Shown one piece after another: positions 1-5,313 of a stretch of DNA of 5,362 nt. How positions within the stretch are numbered: the stretch's first letter is position 1; each line of letters starts with the position of its first letter. The notes under the pieces were generated by a model. It saw nothing but the letters and a program-made list of their open reading frames with translations. It was not told where the DNA came from and did not search any database. Both the position numbers and the translations under genes were made by a program. Source of the stretch: Clostridiales bacterium (GTDB lineage Bacteria > Bacillota > Clostridia > Lachnospirales > WQUN01); the NCBI GenBank assembly GCA_031269415.1, contig JAISZF010000141.1, positions 1 through 5,362 on the forward strand, given 5' to 3'.

Positions 1-1553
1 AGGGCTACCGCCGTTTACTGAAATTCGCCATTACTCACAAGGCGCTTATAGTCGGGGTTGCCCTGGCGTTTATGATCGGCTCGGCATCGGTTCTGTCCGT
101 GATGGGCATGGAATTCATGATGGAAATGGATCAGGGATATGTCAGCGTTAGTATTACCACGCCCCGGGGAAGTGTGCTGGAGGAAACCTCAGGTACCGTC
201 GATACCGTATTGGCTCGCTTGGACGGTATAGAGGAGATAGAGGACATTTCCGTCACGGTAGGCGGCGGAGGGCTTCTGAGCGCCGGAGGATCGTCTAACA
301 GCGCCTCCATTTCGATCAAGCTGATACCCAAATTACAGCGTAAGCCTATCGTTGAGGTGGAGGAAGATATCCGCACGGCCATCGGGGCTGTGGTTGGCGC
401 GGAATGCACAGTCTCCGCGGGGAGTTCCATGGGCGCCGGCATGATGAGCGGCGGCACGGTGGATATGAACATATACAGCGAAGACCAGGAGATTCTGCGG
501 CAAACCAGCGAAGACATAGTTTCTCTCATGTCAACCTTGCCTGCTCTGCGCAACGCGTCCAGTTCAATGGAGGAAAGCTATCCTCAGTCACGGGTGGTGA
601 TCGACCGGAACAAGGCGTCCAGCTACGGCTTGCAGGCCTCCTCGGTGGCGAACACGGTAAGTATGGCCGTGAGCGGCAGAACGGTGACCCAGTACAAGGT
701 GGCGGGCGACGAAATCGACGTTGTGATGCGTTACGACGTCGACCGTCTGCAATACCTGTCGGACTTGGAGAACCTTACTTTGATGACGCCCGCCGGCACG
801 TCCGTGCCGCTATCAGAAGTGGCCAGTATCATAAGCGATCAAGGTCTCTCGTCTATTACGAAGAGCAACCGGAAACAGTACGTTACGGTGAGCGCGGAGA
901 TCGCGGGCAGCACGCTCAGTGAAGTGACGGCGGATATTGACAGGCTTTTGGCGGATTATACCTTCCTGGGCGACAGCAGCTACGAGTACACGGGCTCCTT
1001 CATCAGCATGACGGATTCCTTTGAATCGCTGCTCCTTGCCCTTATACTGGGTTTTGTACTGGTCTATATGGTTATTGCCTCGCAGTTTGAGTCCTTAGCC
1101 TACCCCGGCACGATCCTGTTTTCCATTCCCATCGCGTGGACCGCCGGGCTGTGCGGGCTGTTCTTCATGGGCGCCAGTGTGAATGTGGCTTCCTTTATCG
1201 GACTTATTCTGCTGATGGGCATAGTGGTAAACAACGGTATTGTGCTGGTCGATTATATAAATATTAGGCGGAGGGCAGGGTTATCGGCCTTTGACGCCAT
1301 ATTGGAGGCGGGTCCCATCCGTCTGCGCCCGATTCTGATGACCACAATTACCACCGTGGTCGGACTTCTGCCTATGGTCTTCTCCAGCGGCGAAGGTTCG
1401 GAGATGCAGGCGCCGATGGGCGCGGTTATCGCCGTCGGGCTTACATTGTCCACGCTGGTTACGCTGGTGCTGATACCTGTGCTGTATTTGATTCTTCATA
1501 ATATCAGGAAAGCTATAAACAACCGCCGGAAGTCTCCGGTCGCGGATCTGTAA
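1..1553 (+). CDS. RND (HAE1/SwrC-like) efflux permease, C-terminal half, cut by window start
   Basis: The reading frame is open from base 3 and ends with TAA at 1551-1553, giving 516 residues. This matches the second half of a roughly 1,050-residue RND pump, so the ATG at 72 is internal. RND permeases are proton-driven inner-membrane exporters of drugs, lipids or surfactants; SwrC is the known Gram-positive example. Fragment residues 14-32 are TM7, and about 33-338 are the extracytoplasmic porter loop, rich in Gly/Ser around 80-130. TM8 follows SFES (from 339), then TM9 to TM12. Family signatures visible are VIASQFESL, IVVNNGIVLVDY and RLRPILMTT. The position of AcrB Lys940 is Asn here (codon 1230-1232), which is usual in many non-AcrB RND proteins. 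No adaptor or outer-membrane gene is visible, and the N-terminal half lies outside the window. The substrate cannot be told. No terminator hairpin is seen after the stop. Confidence 0.93.
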   Translation, partial: GYRRLLKFAITHKALIVGVALAFMIGSASVLSVMGMEFMMEMDQGYVSVSITTPRGSVLEETSGTVDTVLARLDGIEEIEDISVTVGGGGLLSAGGSSNSASISIKLIPKLQRKPIVEVEEDIRTAIGAVVGAECTVSAGSSMGAGMMSGGTVDMNIYSEDQEILRQTSEDIVSLMSTLPALRNASSSMEESYPQSRVVIDRNKASSYGLQASSVANTVSMAVSGRTVTQYKVAGDEIDVVMRYDVDRLQYLSDLENLTLMTPAGTSVPLSEVASIISDQGLSSITKSNRKQYVTVSAEIAGSTLSEVTADIDRLLADYTFLGDSSYEYTGSFISMTDSFESLLLALILGFVLVYMVIASQFESLAYPGTILFSIPIAWTAGLCGLFFMGASVNVASFIGLILLMGIVVNNGIVLVDYINIRRRAGLSAFDAILEAGPIRLRPILMTTITTVVGLLPMVFSSGEGSEMQAPMGAVIAVGLTLSTLVTLVLIPVLYLILHNIRKAINNRRKSPVADL

Positions 1554-1568
1554 CGGTTTAAATTACTT

Positions 1569-1983
1569 CTATTTACATTGCAAAGAACAGCTCGCGCAGT
1601 CCGCGGGGCCGCAAATACGCGCGGAAGCATTGTACGCCGCAACCGTAAATCCGCTCTCGATAATAGGTAGTGTACATTTGCCATTATCATCTGTGAAGGT
1701 CACGGCATCAGACGCATAATCAAACTCTATCCTAAGTCCTTCCGTTATCATTGTTTCATCGTCAAGGGGATTTACGGCCTCTCGCGGCGCGAACATCAAA
1801 AGACGTCCCTCCGACGTTCGCGCCGCGGTCGTGTACTGTGGTTATCGCGGTTACATTGCCGTTTTTATTGAACACAAGCGAATTGCTGTCCGCGTTTATT
1901 CCAACAGCGTTTGGGTCAAAGGCGATTATTACGCCAATCGGCGTTTGGATTCCCATAGGTTCTGACGGCTCAAGCGATTCCAA
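1569..1983 (-). pseudogene. Unrecognised beta-rich protein segment with cysteine-rich C-terminus, frameshifted
   Basis: I do not recognise this family. The frame continues directly from the nifD fragment as LESLEPSEPMGIQTPIGVII and on to GTSF near 1801. It then needs a one-base shift to continue as MFAPREAVNPLDDETMI and on to the TAA-like stop TAG at 1569-1571. The content is rich in Asn, Asp, Thr and Val with alternating hydrophobic residues, suggesting beta strands of an extracellular or carbohydrate-binding type rather than an enzyme core. It ends ICGPADCASCSLQCK, a C-x4-C-x2-C-x3-C cluster that could bind metal or form disulfides. Neither half has a convincing start; the shifted part could use TTG at 1799, with no ribosome site seen. 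It converges on the RND gene with only 15 bases between stops. It may be the 3' end of a gene fused to nif debris by a deletion. Confidence 0.5.
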
Positions 1984-2127
1984 TTCCAGCTTCTTTTCGC
2001 CGCCGAACACAATGTCGCTCTCCTGCATATCGGTGGAAAAGCAATAGGGAACAAAATTTTTGTCGGTGTGTTCGTCCGGCTTCGCCTTGTTGCGCCTCGT
2101 TCCCCAACTATAAAATCCGCAGCCGAT
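1984..2127 (-). pseudogene. nifD: nifD internal fragment (nitrogenase MoFe protein alpha, P-cluster region)
   Basis: About 47 codons in the frame one base off nifH read IGCGFYSWGTRRNKAKPDE and then, after a short variable stretch, CFSTDMQESDIVFGGEKKL. From memory this closely resembles the clostridial NifD segment with HGPIGCSFYTW and FSTDMQESDIVFGG. In Azotobacter NifD the matching Cys (alpha-88, in GPVGCGQYS) ligates the P-cluster, and the Cys is kept here. The fragment lacks the preceding about 85 residues, including the earlier P-cluster Cys, and everything after KKL, including the FeMo-cofactor ligands. It follows directly on nifH codon 31, although intact operons have the rest of nifH (often also nifI1 and nifI2) between them. 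A deletion of roughly 1.5-2 kb is inferred. It has no start codon or ribosome site of its own. Confidence 0.85.
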
Positions 2128-2221
2128 TTTTTTTGCCCATTTCGCCAAGCCCCGCCGTTAAATTTTGGGTGGTGGTTGACTTACCGATACCGCCTTTACC
2201 GTAAATAGCTACCTGTCTCAT
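2108..2221 (-). pseudogene. nifH: nifH N-terminal fragment (nitrogenase iron protein)
   Basis: The ATG at 2219-2221 opens a 37-codon frame starting MRQVAIYGKGGIGKSTTTQ, essentially the NifH N-terminus, followed by NLTAGLGEMGKK. The P-loop GKGGIGKST (residues 8-16) binds MgATP in the intact protein, which donates electrons to the MoFe protein. Similarity ends at residue 31 in a run of eight A. The usual continuation (VMIVGCDPKADST) is absent, and six unrelated codons follow before TAG at 2108-2110. Normal NifH is about 275 residues, so about 89% is missing, including both 4Fe-4S cysteines. The start is set by an AAGGAGG ribosome site at 2232-2238, ten bases away. The P-loop and Q-N-L motif distinguish NifH from ParA/MinD, although BchL and CfbC relatives share some of this signature. 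The nifD sequence beside it supports nifH. Confidence 0.85.
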
Positions 2222-2231
2222 AAAACACGAG

Positions 2232-2238
2232 CCTCCTT
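2232..2238 (-). promoter_or_regulatory. Ribosome binding site of nifH remnant
   Basis: AAGGAGG on the - strand lies ten bases before the ATG at 2219-2221 and fixes the nifH start. It is a full-strength site, so the 37-codon remnant could still be translated if transcribed. Confidence 0.7.
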
Positions 2239-2258
2239 ATCACAATACTTATATTCGC

Positions 2259-2280
2259 GGGGCTAAGGGTCCTTAGTCCC
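2259..2280 (-). promoter_or_regulatory. Near-perfect 22-base palindrome beside nifH ribosome site
   Basis: GGGGCTAAGGGTCCTTAGTCCC is self-complementary apart from G-T type positions, so it can fold as a hairpin with a small loop. It begins right after the leader junction and ends 20 bases before the AAGGAGG site on the - strand. There is no T-run after it, so it is not a typical intrinsic terminator. It could be a protein operator or an RNA element controlling translation. Confidence 0.4.
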
Positions 2281-2377
2281 ATATAAACGAACAATGGGGC
2301 GGTGTCCGCCGCGCAAACTAATCGCGCTTTAGACTCCACCCCATTGTGGGTTTCCGGAAACGTTGCTCCGTTTATAT
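2281..2377 (-). ncRNA. Candidate structured leader RNA (three-way junction) upstream of nifH remnant
   Basis: Three nested complementary segments can form a junction. The outer stem is 2369-2377 with 2281-2289, nine perfect pairs. The main arm is 2332-2346 with 2292-2306: eight perfect pairs CAATGGGG/CCCCATTG, then one G-U, two pairs, one mismatch and three pairs, with an inner GCGC/GCGC stem. The short arm is the perfect palindrome GTTTCCGGAAAC at 2350-2361. The DNA palindromes read on both strands, but a promoter exists on the - strand, and the ribosome site and nifH start follow it. I do not match it to a known riboswitch class. A cis-acting nitrogen, metal or cofactor sensor, or an RNA bound by an antiterminator protein, is possible; this is inference. 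Confidence 0.45.
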
Positions 2378-2382
2378 ATATA

Positions 2383-2411
2383 ATTCTATGCGGCAGGGGC
2401 TTTTTAATCAA
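2383..2411 (-). promoter_or_regulatory. Sigma-A-like promoter for the nifH leader
   Basis: On the - strand, TTGATT (2406-2411) and TAGAAT (2383-2388) are separated by exactly 17 bases, matching the housekeeping consensus at 4/6 and 5/6 positions. Transcription would start near 2374-2377, just where the first arm of the structured leader begins. No TGGCAC-N5-TTGC sigma-54 box, the usual nif promoter of Proteobacteria, was seen. This fits a Firmicute. Confidence 0.5.
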
Positions 2412-2549
2412 TGCGCCGAATTGTGGAAAGTGAATAGAATTTCACCGCGTGATTTGTGCGGATTGCATAACCGTTAGGGCTTGGCATATAGAAATTCGCC
2501 CTTGCTTTTTTAACGCGATTCCAATAAACTAATGCTGAGCTTCATTCAT
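2412..2549. other. Intergenic spacer with no supported gene
   Basis: This AT-rich spacer separates the divergent nifH promoter from the purine permease promoter. The only structure seen is a weak 5-bp stem (AGGGC 2476-2480 with GCCCT 2498-2502) followed by a T-run at 2505-2511. It is too weak, and has no upstream + strand gene, to be called a terminator. No purine riboswitch core was found. Confidence 0.5.
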
Positions 2550-2555
2550 TATAAT
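2550..2555 (+). promoter_or_regulatory. Candidate -10 box of the purine permease gene
   Basis: A perfect TATAAT lies 47 bases before the ATG at 2602. The -35 region at 16-18 bases upstream matches the consensus poorly. The resulting leader would be about 40 bases, holding a small GCCG/CGGC hairpin at 2568-2580 and the ribosome site. That leader is too short for a purine riboswitch. Confidence 0.4.
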
Positions 2556-2590
2556 TTACGAAGGAAAGCCGTACATCGGCGCGAATTAAA

Positions 2591-2596
2591 GGAGGG
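2591..2596 (+). promoter_or_regulatory. Ribosome binding site of the purine permease
   Basis: GGAGGG, preceded by AAA, lies five bases before the ATG at 2602 and fixes that start. Confidence 0.8.
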
Positions 2597-2601
2597 CATT
2601 T

Positions 2602-4020
2602 ATGGAAGAGTATTTCAAGCTAAAGCAAGCCGGCACTGATGTGAAAACAGAAGTCATTGCCGGCGTAACGACATTCTTCACCATGGTTTATATCGTATTC
2701 GTGAACCCAAACATACTGAGCCAGACCGGTATGCCGTGGGGCGGCGTGTTTGTGGCTACGATAGCGGCCGCCGTAATCGGCACGCTGGTCATGGGTCTGT
2801 TCGCCAACGTACCGTACGCGCAGGCTCCCGGCATGGGTCTAAACGCCTTTTTTACGTTTACCGTGTGTTTCGGAATGGGTTTTGCCTGGCAGGAAGCACT
2901 GGCAATGGTATTCATCTGCGGCTTGATCAATATTCTCATAACGGTCACTAAACTTCGCAAGAACATTATTCAATCGATCCCGCCCGTGCTGCGCAGCGCG
3001 ATAGGCGGGGCTATCGGCCTGTTTATCGCTTATGTGGGCATTAAGGGCGGCAATTTTCTCACGTTCAGCGCCGACCCCGGAACGTTTACTGTGTTTGACA
3101 GCGGTTCGGCGAGTCTGAACAGTTCGATTGTTCCCGCGCTGATAGCCTTTAACGATCCGACCGCGCTGGTTGCGCTGCTTGGGCTTATAATCACAATAAT
3201 CCTGCTTGTTAAAAAGGTTCCGGGCGCTATATTTATCGGCATAATAGCTTCGACTGTCATCGGAATCCCGCTGGGCGTTACCCAGGCTCCCGGAGCGGGT
3301 TCCTCTGATATCGGATCAGTCAGCCAGACGTTTTTCGCGTTCTTCGGGAGCCCCGGACTGTTGTCGCTGTTCTCTCAGCCGGATAAACTGGTGTTAGTCT
3401 TACTGACCATCTTCGCGTTCAGTATCACCGACACGTTTGACACAATCGGAACCTTTATCGGCACTGGCCGAGTGAGCGGCATATTTGACGCGAAAGATGA
3501 AAAAGCGCTGTACGAAAGCGGCAAACTCGACTCCAAGATGGATAAGGCGCTCTTTGCGGACGCTATCGCCACATCAATCGGTTCCTTGTTCGGAACCTCG
3601 AATACCACCACGTATGTGGAGAGCGCGGCGGGTATCGCGGCAGGCGGGCGTACCGGGCTTACCAGTGTTGTGGTGGCGCTTCTCTTCCTGCTGTGTCTGC
3701 CGTTCGCCAATTGGTTTGGCGCGGTGCCCGGCGCGGCGACCGCGCCCGCGCTGATCGTTGTGGGTATCATTATGATGTCTTCGCTTACGGATATTAAGTG
3801 GTCCGACTTCGAGGAGGCCGCTCCGGCGTTTGTGACTCTTGCTTTCATGTCGTTCGCGTACAGCATCAGTTACGGTATTGCCGCGGGCTTTCTGGTGTAC
3901 TGCGTTATAAAGATCTGCCGCGGGCGCTTTAAGGATCTGCATCCTATTCTAATCGGCGCGACCGCGTTGTTTATACTCAATTTTATTGTTCTGGCGCTGA
4001 ACGCGTCGGGAGCGCTTTAG
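2602..4020 (+). CDS. NCS2 purine permease, PbuG/AzgA group (guanine/hypoxanthine or adenine uptake)
   Basis: This complete 472-residue membrane protein should import a purine base by proton symport at the cytoplasmic membrane, feeding purine salvage. The length fits the COG2252 group (PbuG, PbuO, AzgA, GhxP/AdeP), usually about 430-480 residues. The N-terminus EVIAGVTTFFTMVYIVFVNP is the family opening. QAPGMGLNAFF (residues 74-84) is the TM3 motif. ITDTFDTIGTFIGTGR (275-290) carries the conserved TM8 Asp, and GTSNTTTYVESAAG (331-344) carries the TM10 Glu (340); these two regions bind substrate in characterised relatives. Many hydrophobic segments fit the 14-helix fold, and a charged cytoplasmic loop lies at about 296-316. 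The gene stands alone, with its own promoter, ribosome site and terminator. No purine riboswitch or PurR-box-like element was recognised. Guanine/hypoxanthine versus adenine cannot be decided, so no symbol is given. Confidence 0.95.
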   Translation: MEEYFKLKQAGTDVKTEVIAGVTTFFTMVYIVFVNPNILSQTGMPWGGVFVATIAAAVIGTLVMGLFANVPYAQAPGMGLNAFFTFTVCFGMGFAWQEALAMVFICGLINILITVTKLRKNIIQSIPPVLRSAIGGAIGLFIAYVGIKGGNFLTFSADPGTFTVFDSGSASLNSSIVPALIAFNDPTALVALLGLIITIILLVKKVPGAIFIGIIASTVIGIPLGVTQAPGAGSSDIGSVSQTFFAFFGSPGLLSLFSQPDKLVLVLLTIFAFSITDTFDTIGTFIGTGRVSGIFDAKDEKALYESGKLDSKMDKALFADAIATSIGSLFGTSNTTTYVESAAGIAAGGRTGLTSVVVALLFLLCLPFANWFGAVPGAATAPALIVVGIIMMSSLTDIKWSDFEEAAPAFVTLAFMSFAYSISYGIAAGFLVYCVIKICRGRFKDLHPILIGATALFILNFIVLALNASGAL

Positions 4021-4028
4021 TCAGCGGG

Positions 4029-4070
4029 AGGGCTGCCGGATAACCGGGTGGGGTATTCGGCAGCCCTTTT
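4029..4070 (+). terminator. Intrinsic terminator of the purine permease gene
   Basis: AGGGCTGCCG (4029-4038) pairs perfectly with CGGCAGCCCT (4058-4067) around a 19-base loop, and the right arm runs into TTTT. It begins nine bases after the permease stop. Confidence 0.85.
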
Positions 4071-4198
4071 CTATAAACCTTATCCGAAAACCAGCGTATA
4101 TATTCGCAGACGCGCGGGGATGGCGCCCATAACAAAAAAACCGCTGGCGCGCCTGTTCATTCTGTAGAGGGTACGCGATTTATTTATCTTCGTCTGTT
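4071..4198. other. Short intergenic region without a supported gene
   Basis: No frame here looks convincingly coding. A 15-codon + strand ORF (ATG at 4120, TAG at 4165-4167) has no proper ribosome site, and I do not call it. The region also contains the GGCGCGCC palindrome at 4146-4153 and an A7 run at 4134-4140. Confidence 0.4.
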
Positions 4199-4330
4199 AT
4201 GCGCGTTTTCCACAAGGCGGCTTACACGCCATTGGCGCGTAAGTATAACAAACTGAAGAGCATGCCGCCGGAGACGCTGCGCGATGAATTTCGCGGGCTG
4301 AACGGCGACGCGGACGAATACGCCGATTGA
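4199..4330 (+). CDS. Small ORF, 43 residues, unknown; possibly a 3' gene remnant
   Basis: ATG at 4199-4201 to TGA at 4328-4330 encodes MRVFHKAAYTPLARKYNKLK followed by SMPPETLRDEFRGLNGDADE and YAD. I recognise no family. The first half is basic and the last ten residues are acidic, and it is probably helical. About three quarters of its codons end in G or C, similar to the purine permease gene, and a strong terminator starts ten bases after the stop. Both points favour real coding sequence. Against it, no ribosome site precedes the ATG; the only purine-rich run is AGAGGG near 4166-4171. The frame stays open upstream to 4133 without a usual start codon and with poorer codon use. It may be the tail of a lost gene. 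Confidence 0.35.
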   Translation: MRVFHKAAYTPLARKYNKLKSMPPETLRDEFRGLNGDADEYAD

Positions 4331-4340
4331 GAGTAAATTT

Positions 4341-4373
4341 AAAAACCGCGCCTGTACAACGGCGCGGTTTTTT
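4341..4373. terminator. Bidirectional intrinsic terminator
   Basis: AAAAACCGCGCC (4341-4352) pairs perfectly over 12 bases with GGCGCGGTTTTT (4361-4372) around an 8-base loop. T-runs occur on both strands, so it can end the 43-codon ORF on the + strand and the hicB-like gene on the - strand, whose TAA stop (4372-4374) touches the stem. Confidence 0.85.
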
Positions 4374-4710
4374 ATATGATACGCTGACTTGAGGTAGTTA
4401 CCGTCTTTTTGACTACTTTATCCGCATAATATCGCTTATAAAAATTGGTGTCACAGGTGATTAGTGAGACAAAACTATTTTCCGGTGTTTTTACATCATG
4501 AATTGGCGTCGGCTGCATTATAACGCAGTGGCGTATCTCATGATTATATAGCATTAAGCACAAAGCGTCTTGAGAATTCTCCATCGCCTCCGCCAAAGTC
4601 TTTCCTTCAGTGTAGGCACCCTGTACATCCGGAAAAGTTACGCAATAACCTCCTAATTCATTTGGTTCAAAAATAGCCGGATACACATATTTTGCAAAAT
4701 CAAACCTCAC
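4372..4710 (-). CDS. hicB: HicB-like antitoxin, probably truncated at the C-terminus
   Basis: These 112 residues match the HicB-like antitoxin family, which neutralises the HicA mRNA-cleaving toxin and represses its own operon. Visible motifs are YVYPAIFEPNELGGYCVTFP, then DVQGAYTEGKTLAEAMENSQ, DALCLMLY and ENSFVSLITCDTNFY. This is the partial RNase-H-like fold that binds HicA. Relatives continue after VKKT with a W-L-N type DNA-binding tail of about 20-25 residues. Here the protein ends VKKTVTTSSQRII at the terminator, so the tail is missing. A shifted frame near 4397 would read L-P-Q, hinting at an old frameshift. The start is GTG at 4708-4710, directly after AAAAGGCG, seven bases beyond the hicA stop; this spacing is short, so the start is uncertain. 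The toxin partner is only a stub, so it is an orphan and could be non-functional. Confidence 0.85.
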   Translation of the reverse strand: MRFDFAKYVYPAIFEPNELGGYCVTFPDVQGAYTEGKTLAEAMENSQDALCLMLYNHEIRHCVIMQPTPIHDVKTPENSFVSLITCDTNFYKRYYADKVVKKTVTTSSQRII

Positions 4711-4716
4711 CGCCTT

Positions 4717-4776
4717 TTATGAACTGACGCCGGCGTCCGCAAGAATAGAATTCAGCGTGCCTTTTGGAACATCTTT
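4717..4776 (-). pseudogene. hicA: hicA toxin 3' remnant
   Basis: On the - strand, 19 codons read KDVPKGTLNSILADAGVSS and then TAA. This matches the HicA C-terminus, typically KKD-P-KGTL-SIL-QAG. It lies seven bases upstream of hicB in the standard hicA-hicB order. The HicA double-stranded-RNA-binding-like fold and the catalytic His region (SHH-x-F) are gone: the frame meets TAA at 4777-4779, and no HicA-like sequence lies further upstream. The loss begins where the transposase-related sequence starts on the opposite strand. Confidence 0.75.
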
Positions 4777-4837
4777 TTAACAACATATTATATTTAATGA
4801 CTATGCCTTTAGCTCAGAATGTGGAATTCACGCCCAT

Positions 4838-4868
4838 AATACCATTTTAGCAATACCATTTTAGCAAT
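4838..4868. repeat. 14-bp tandem duplication within the IS110 fragment
   Basis: AATACCATTTTAGC occurs at 4838-4851 and again at 4852-4865, followed by AAT. Fourteen is not a multiple of three, so the first copy reads into TAG, while the second is in frame with the transposase domain. Confidence 0.9.
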
Positions 4869-5313
4869 CATTGCTGAACTCGGCACGGATATGAGCCGTT
4901 TTAACGGCCCCGACAAGTTGTGCAAGTGGGCCGGGGTCTACCCTGGTAACAATGAGAGCGCCGGTAAACGGAAAAGTGGCAAAACCCCGCCAGGCAATAA
5001 AACTCTTAAATCAACACTTGCCCAGAGCGCACAGGCGGCTCGAAAGAAAAAGGACAGCTTTTTTTTTGCCCAATACGGGCGACTGGTATCCCATCGCGGA
5101 AAAAATAAAGCTACTATGGCTGTCGCCCATTCGATGCTTATTGCAATTTACTTCGTACTAAGCGGAAACGATTTCAAGGATCTTGGCGCTGACTATTATA
5201 ATAAATTCAACCGTGAAAAAAAGATAAATTCACACATCAAGCAACTCTCCAAACTTGGTGTTGTTATTCCCGATGATGTATTACGTGATGCTATTTTGCA
5301 AAAATCTGCCTAA
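4855..5313 (+). pseudogene. IS110-family transposase, C-terminal fragment (Transposase_20 domain)
   Basis: The frame reads TILAIIAELGTDMSRFNGPD, then KLCKWAGVYPGNNESAGKRK and onward to TAA at 5311-5313, about 152 residues. This is the C-terminal domain of IS110 transposases (AEIGD-SRF, A-x-W-AG, P-x-NNSGGKR-SG). The Ser in NNESAGK sits where the family's catalytic Ser is expected. The N-terminal DEDD/RuvC-like domain is absent, so the protein cannot be active. A 14-bp tandem repeat at 4838-4865 breaks the frame. With one copy removed, the frame would extend upstream to about 4781, next to the hicA stub. The ATG at 4891 is internal to the domain. The fragment is more AT-rich than the purine permease gene. 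IS ends and any bridge-RNA region cannot be placed. Confidence 0.85.

Larger units (their letters stand above)
1569..2221 (-). pseudogene. Mosaic pseudogene: nifH 5' end + nifD segment + unknown C-terminal region
   Basis: Read on the - strand, this stretch joins three unrelated pieces: nifH codons 1-31 (2221 to about 2129), a nifD segment (about 2127 to 1984) and an unrecognised coding segment (about 1983 to 1569). The frame changes twice, each time by one surplus base. The first change is in the A8 run at the nifH/nifD junction, and the second lies near the T4 run about 1800. With one base removed at each, the 653 bases give 217 codons including the stop. The nifD-to-unknown junction is already in frame. 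It could be a true deletion scar with later decay, or an ORF hit by homopolymer read errors. The pieces are described separately. No nitrogenase activity is possible: most of NifH and NifD is absent. Confidence 0.75.

Noticed and set aside
1751..2047. 98-codon + strand ORF opposite the mosaic pseudogene
   Set aside because: It is antisense to clear NifD-like coding sequence, has no ribosome site and no family resemblance.
2196..2411. 71-codon - strand ORF across the nifH leader
   Set aside because: It overlaps the promoter, palindromes, ribosome site and nifH start in another frame, and has no recognisable domain.
2476..2511. Hairpin with T-run resembling a terminator
   Set aside because: The stem is only five pairs with a 17-base loop, and no + strand gene lies upstream to need it.
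2383..2530. Sigma-54/NifA-type promoter for nifH
   Set aside because: No GG-N10-GC element of the TGGCAC-N5-TTGC type was found at a suitable place. A sigma-A-like pair explains the start better.
2412..2601. Purine riboswitch expected before a purine permease
   Set aside because: The conserved TATAA, ATATGG-type loop, GTTTCTAC joint and CCGTAAA-type loop were not found on the + strand. The GTTTCC at 2350 belongs to a perfect palindrome of the opposite-strand leader.
4120..4167. 15-codon ORF starting ATGGCGCCC
   Set aside because: It is very short, has no spaced ribosome site and no recognisable peptide type. It may be chance.
4838..4868. CRISPR-like repeat
   Set aside because: There are only two copies, directly adjacent without a spacer, inside a transposase reading frame; a simple tandem duplication explains it.
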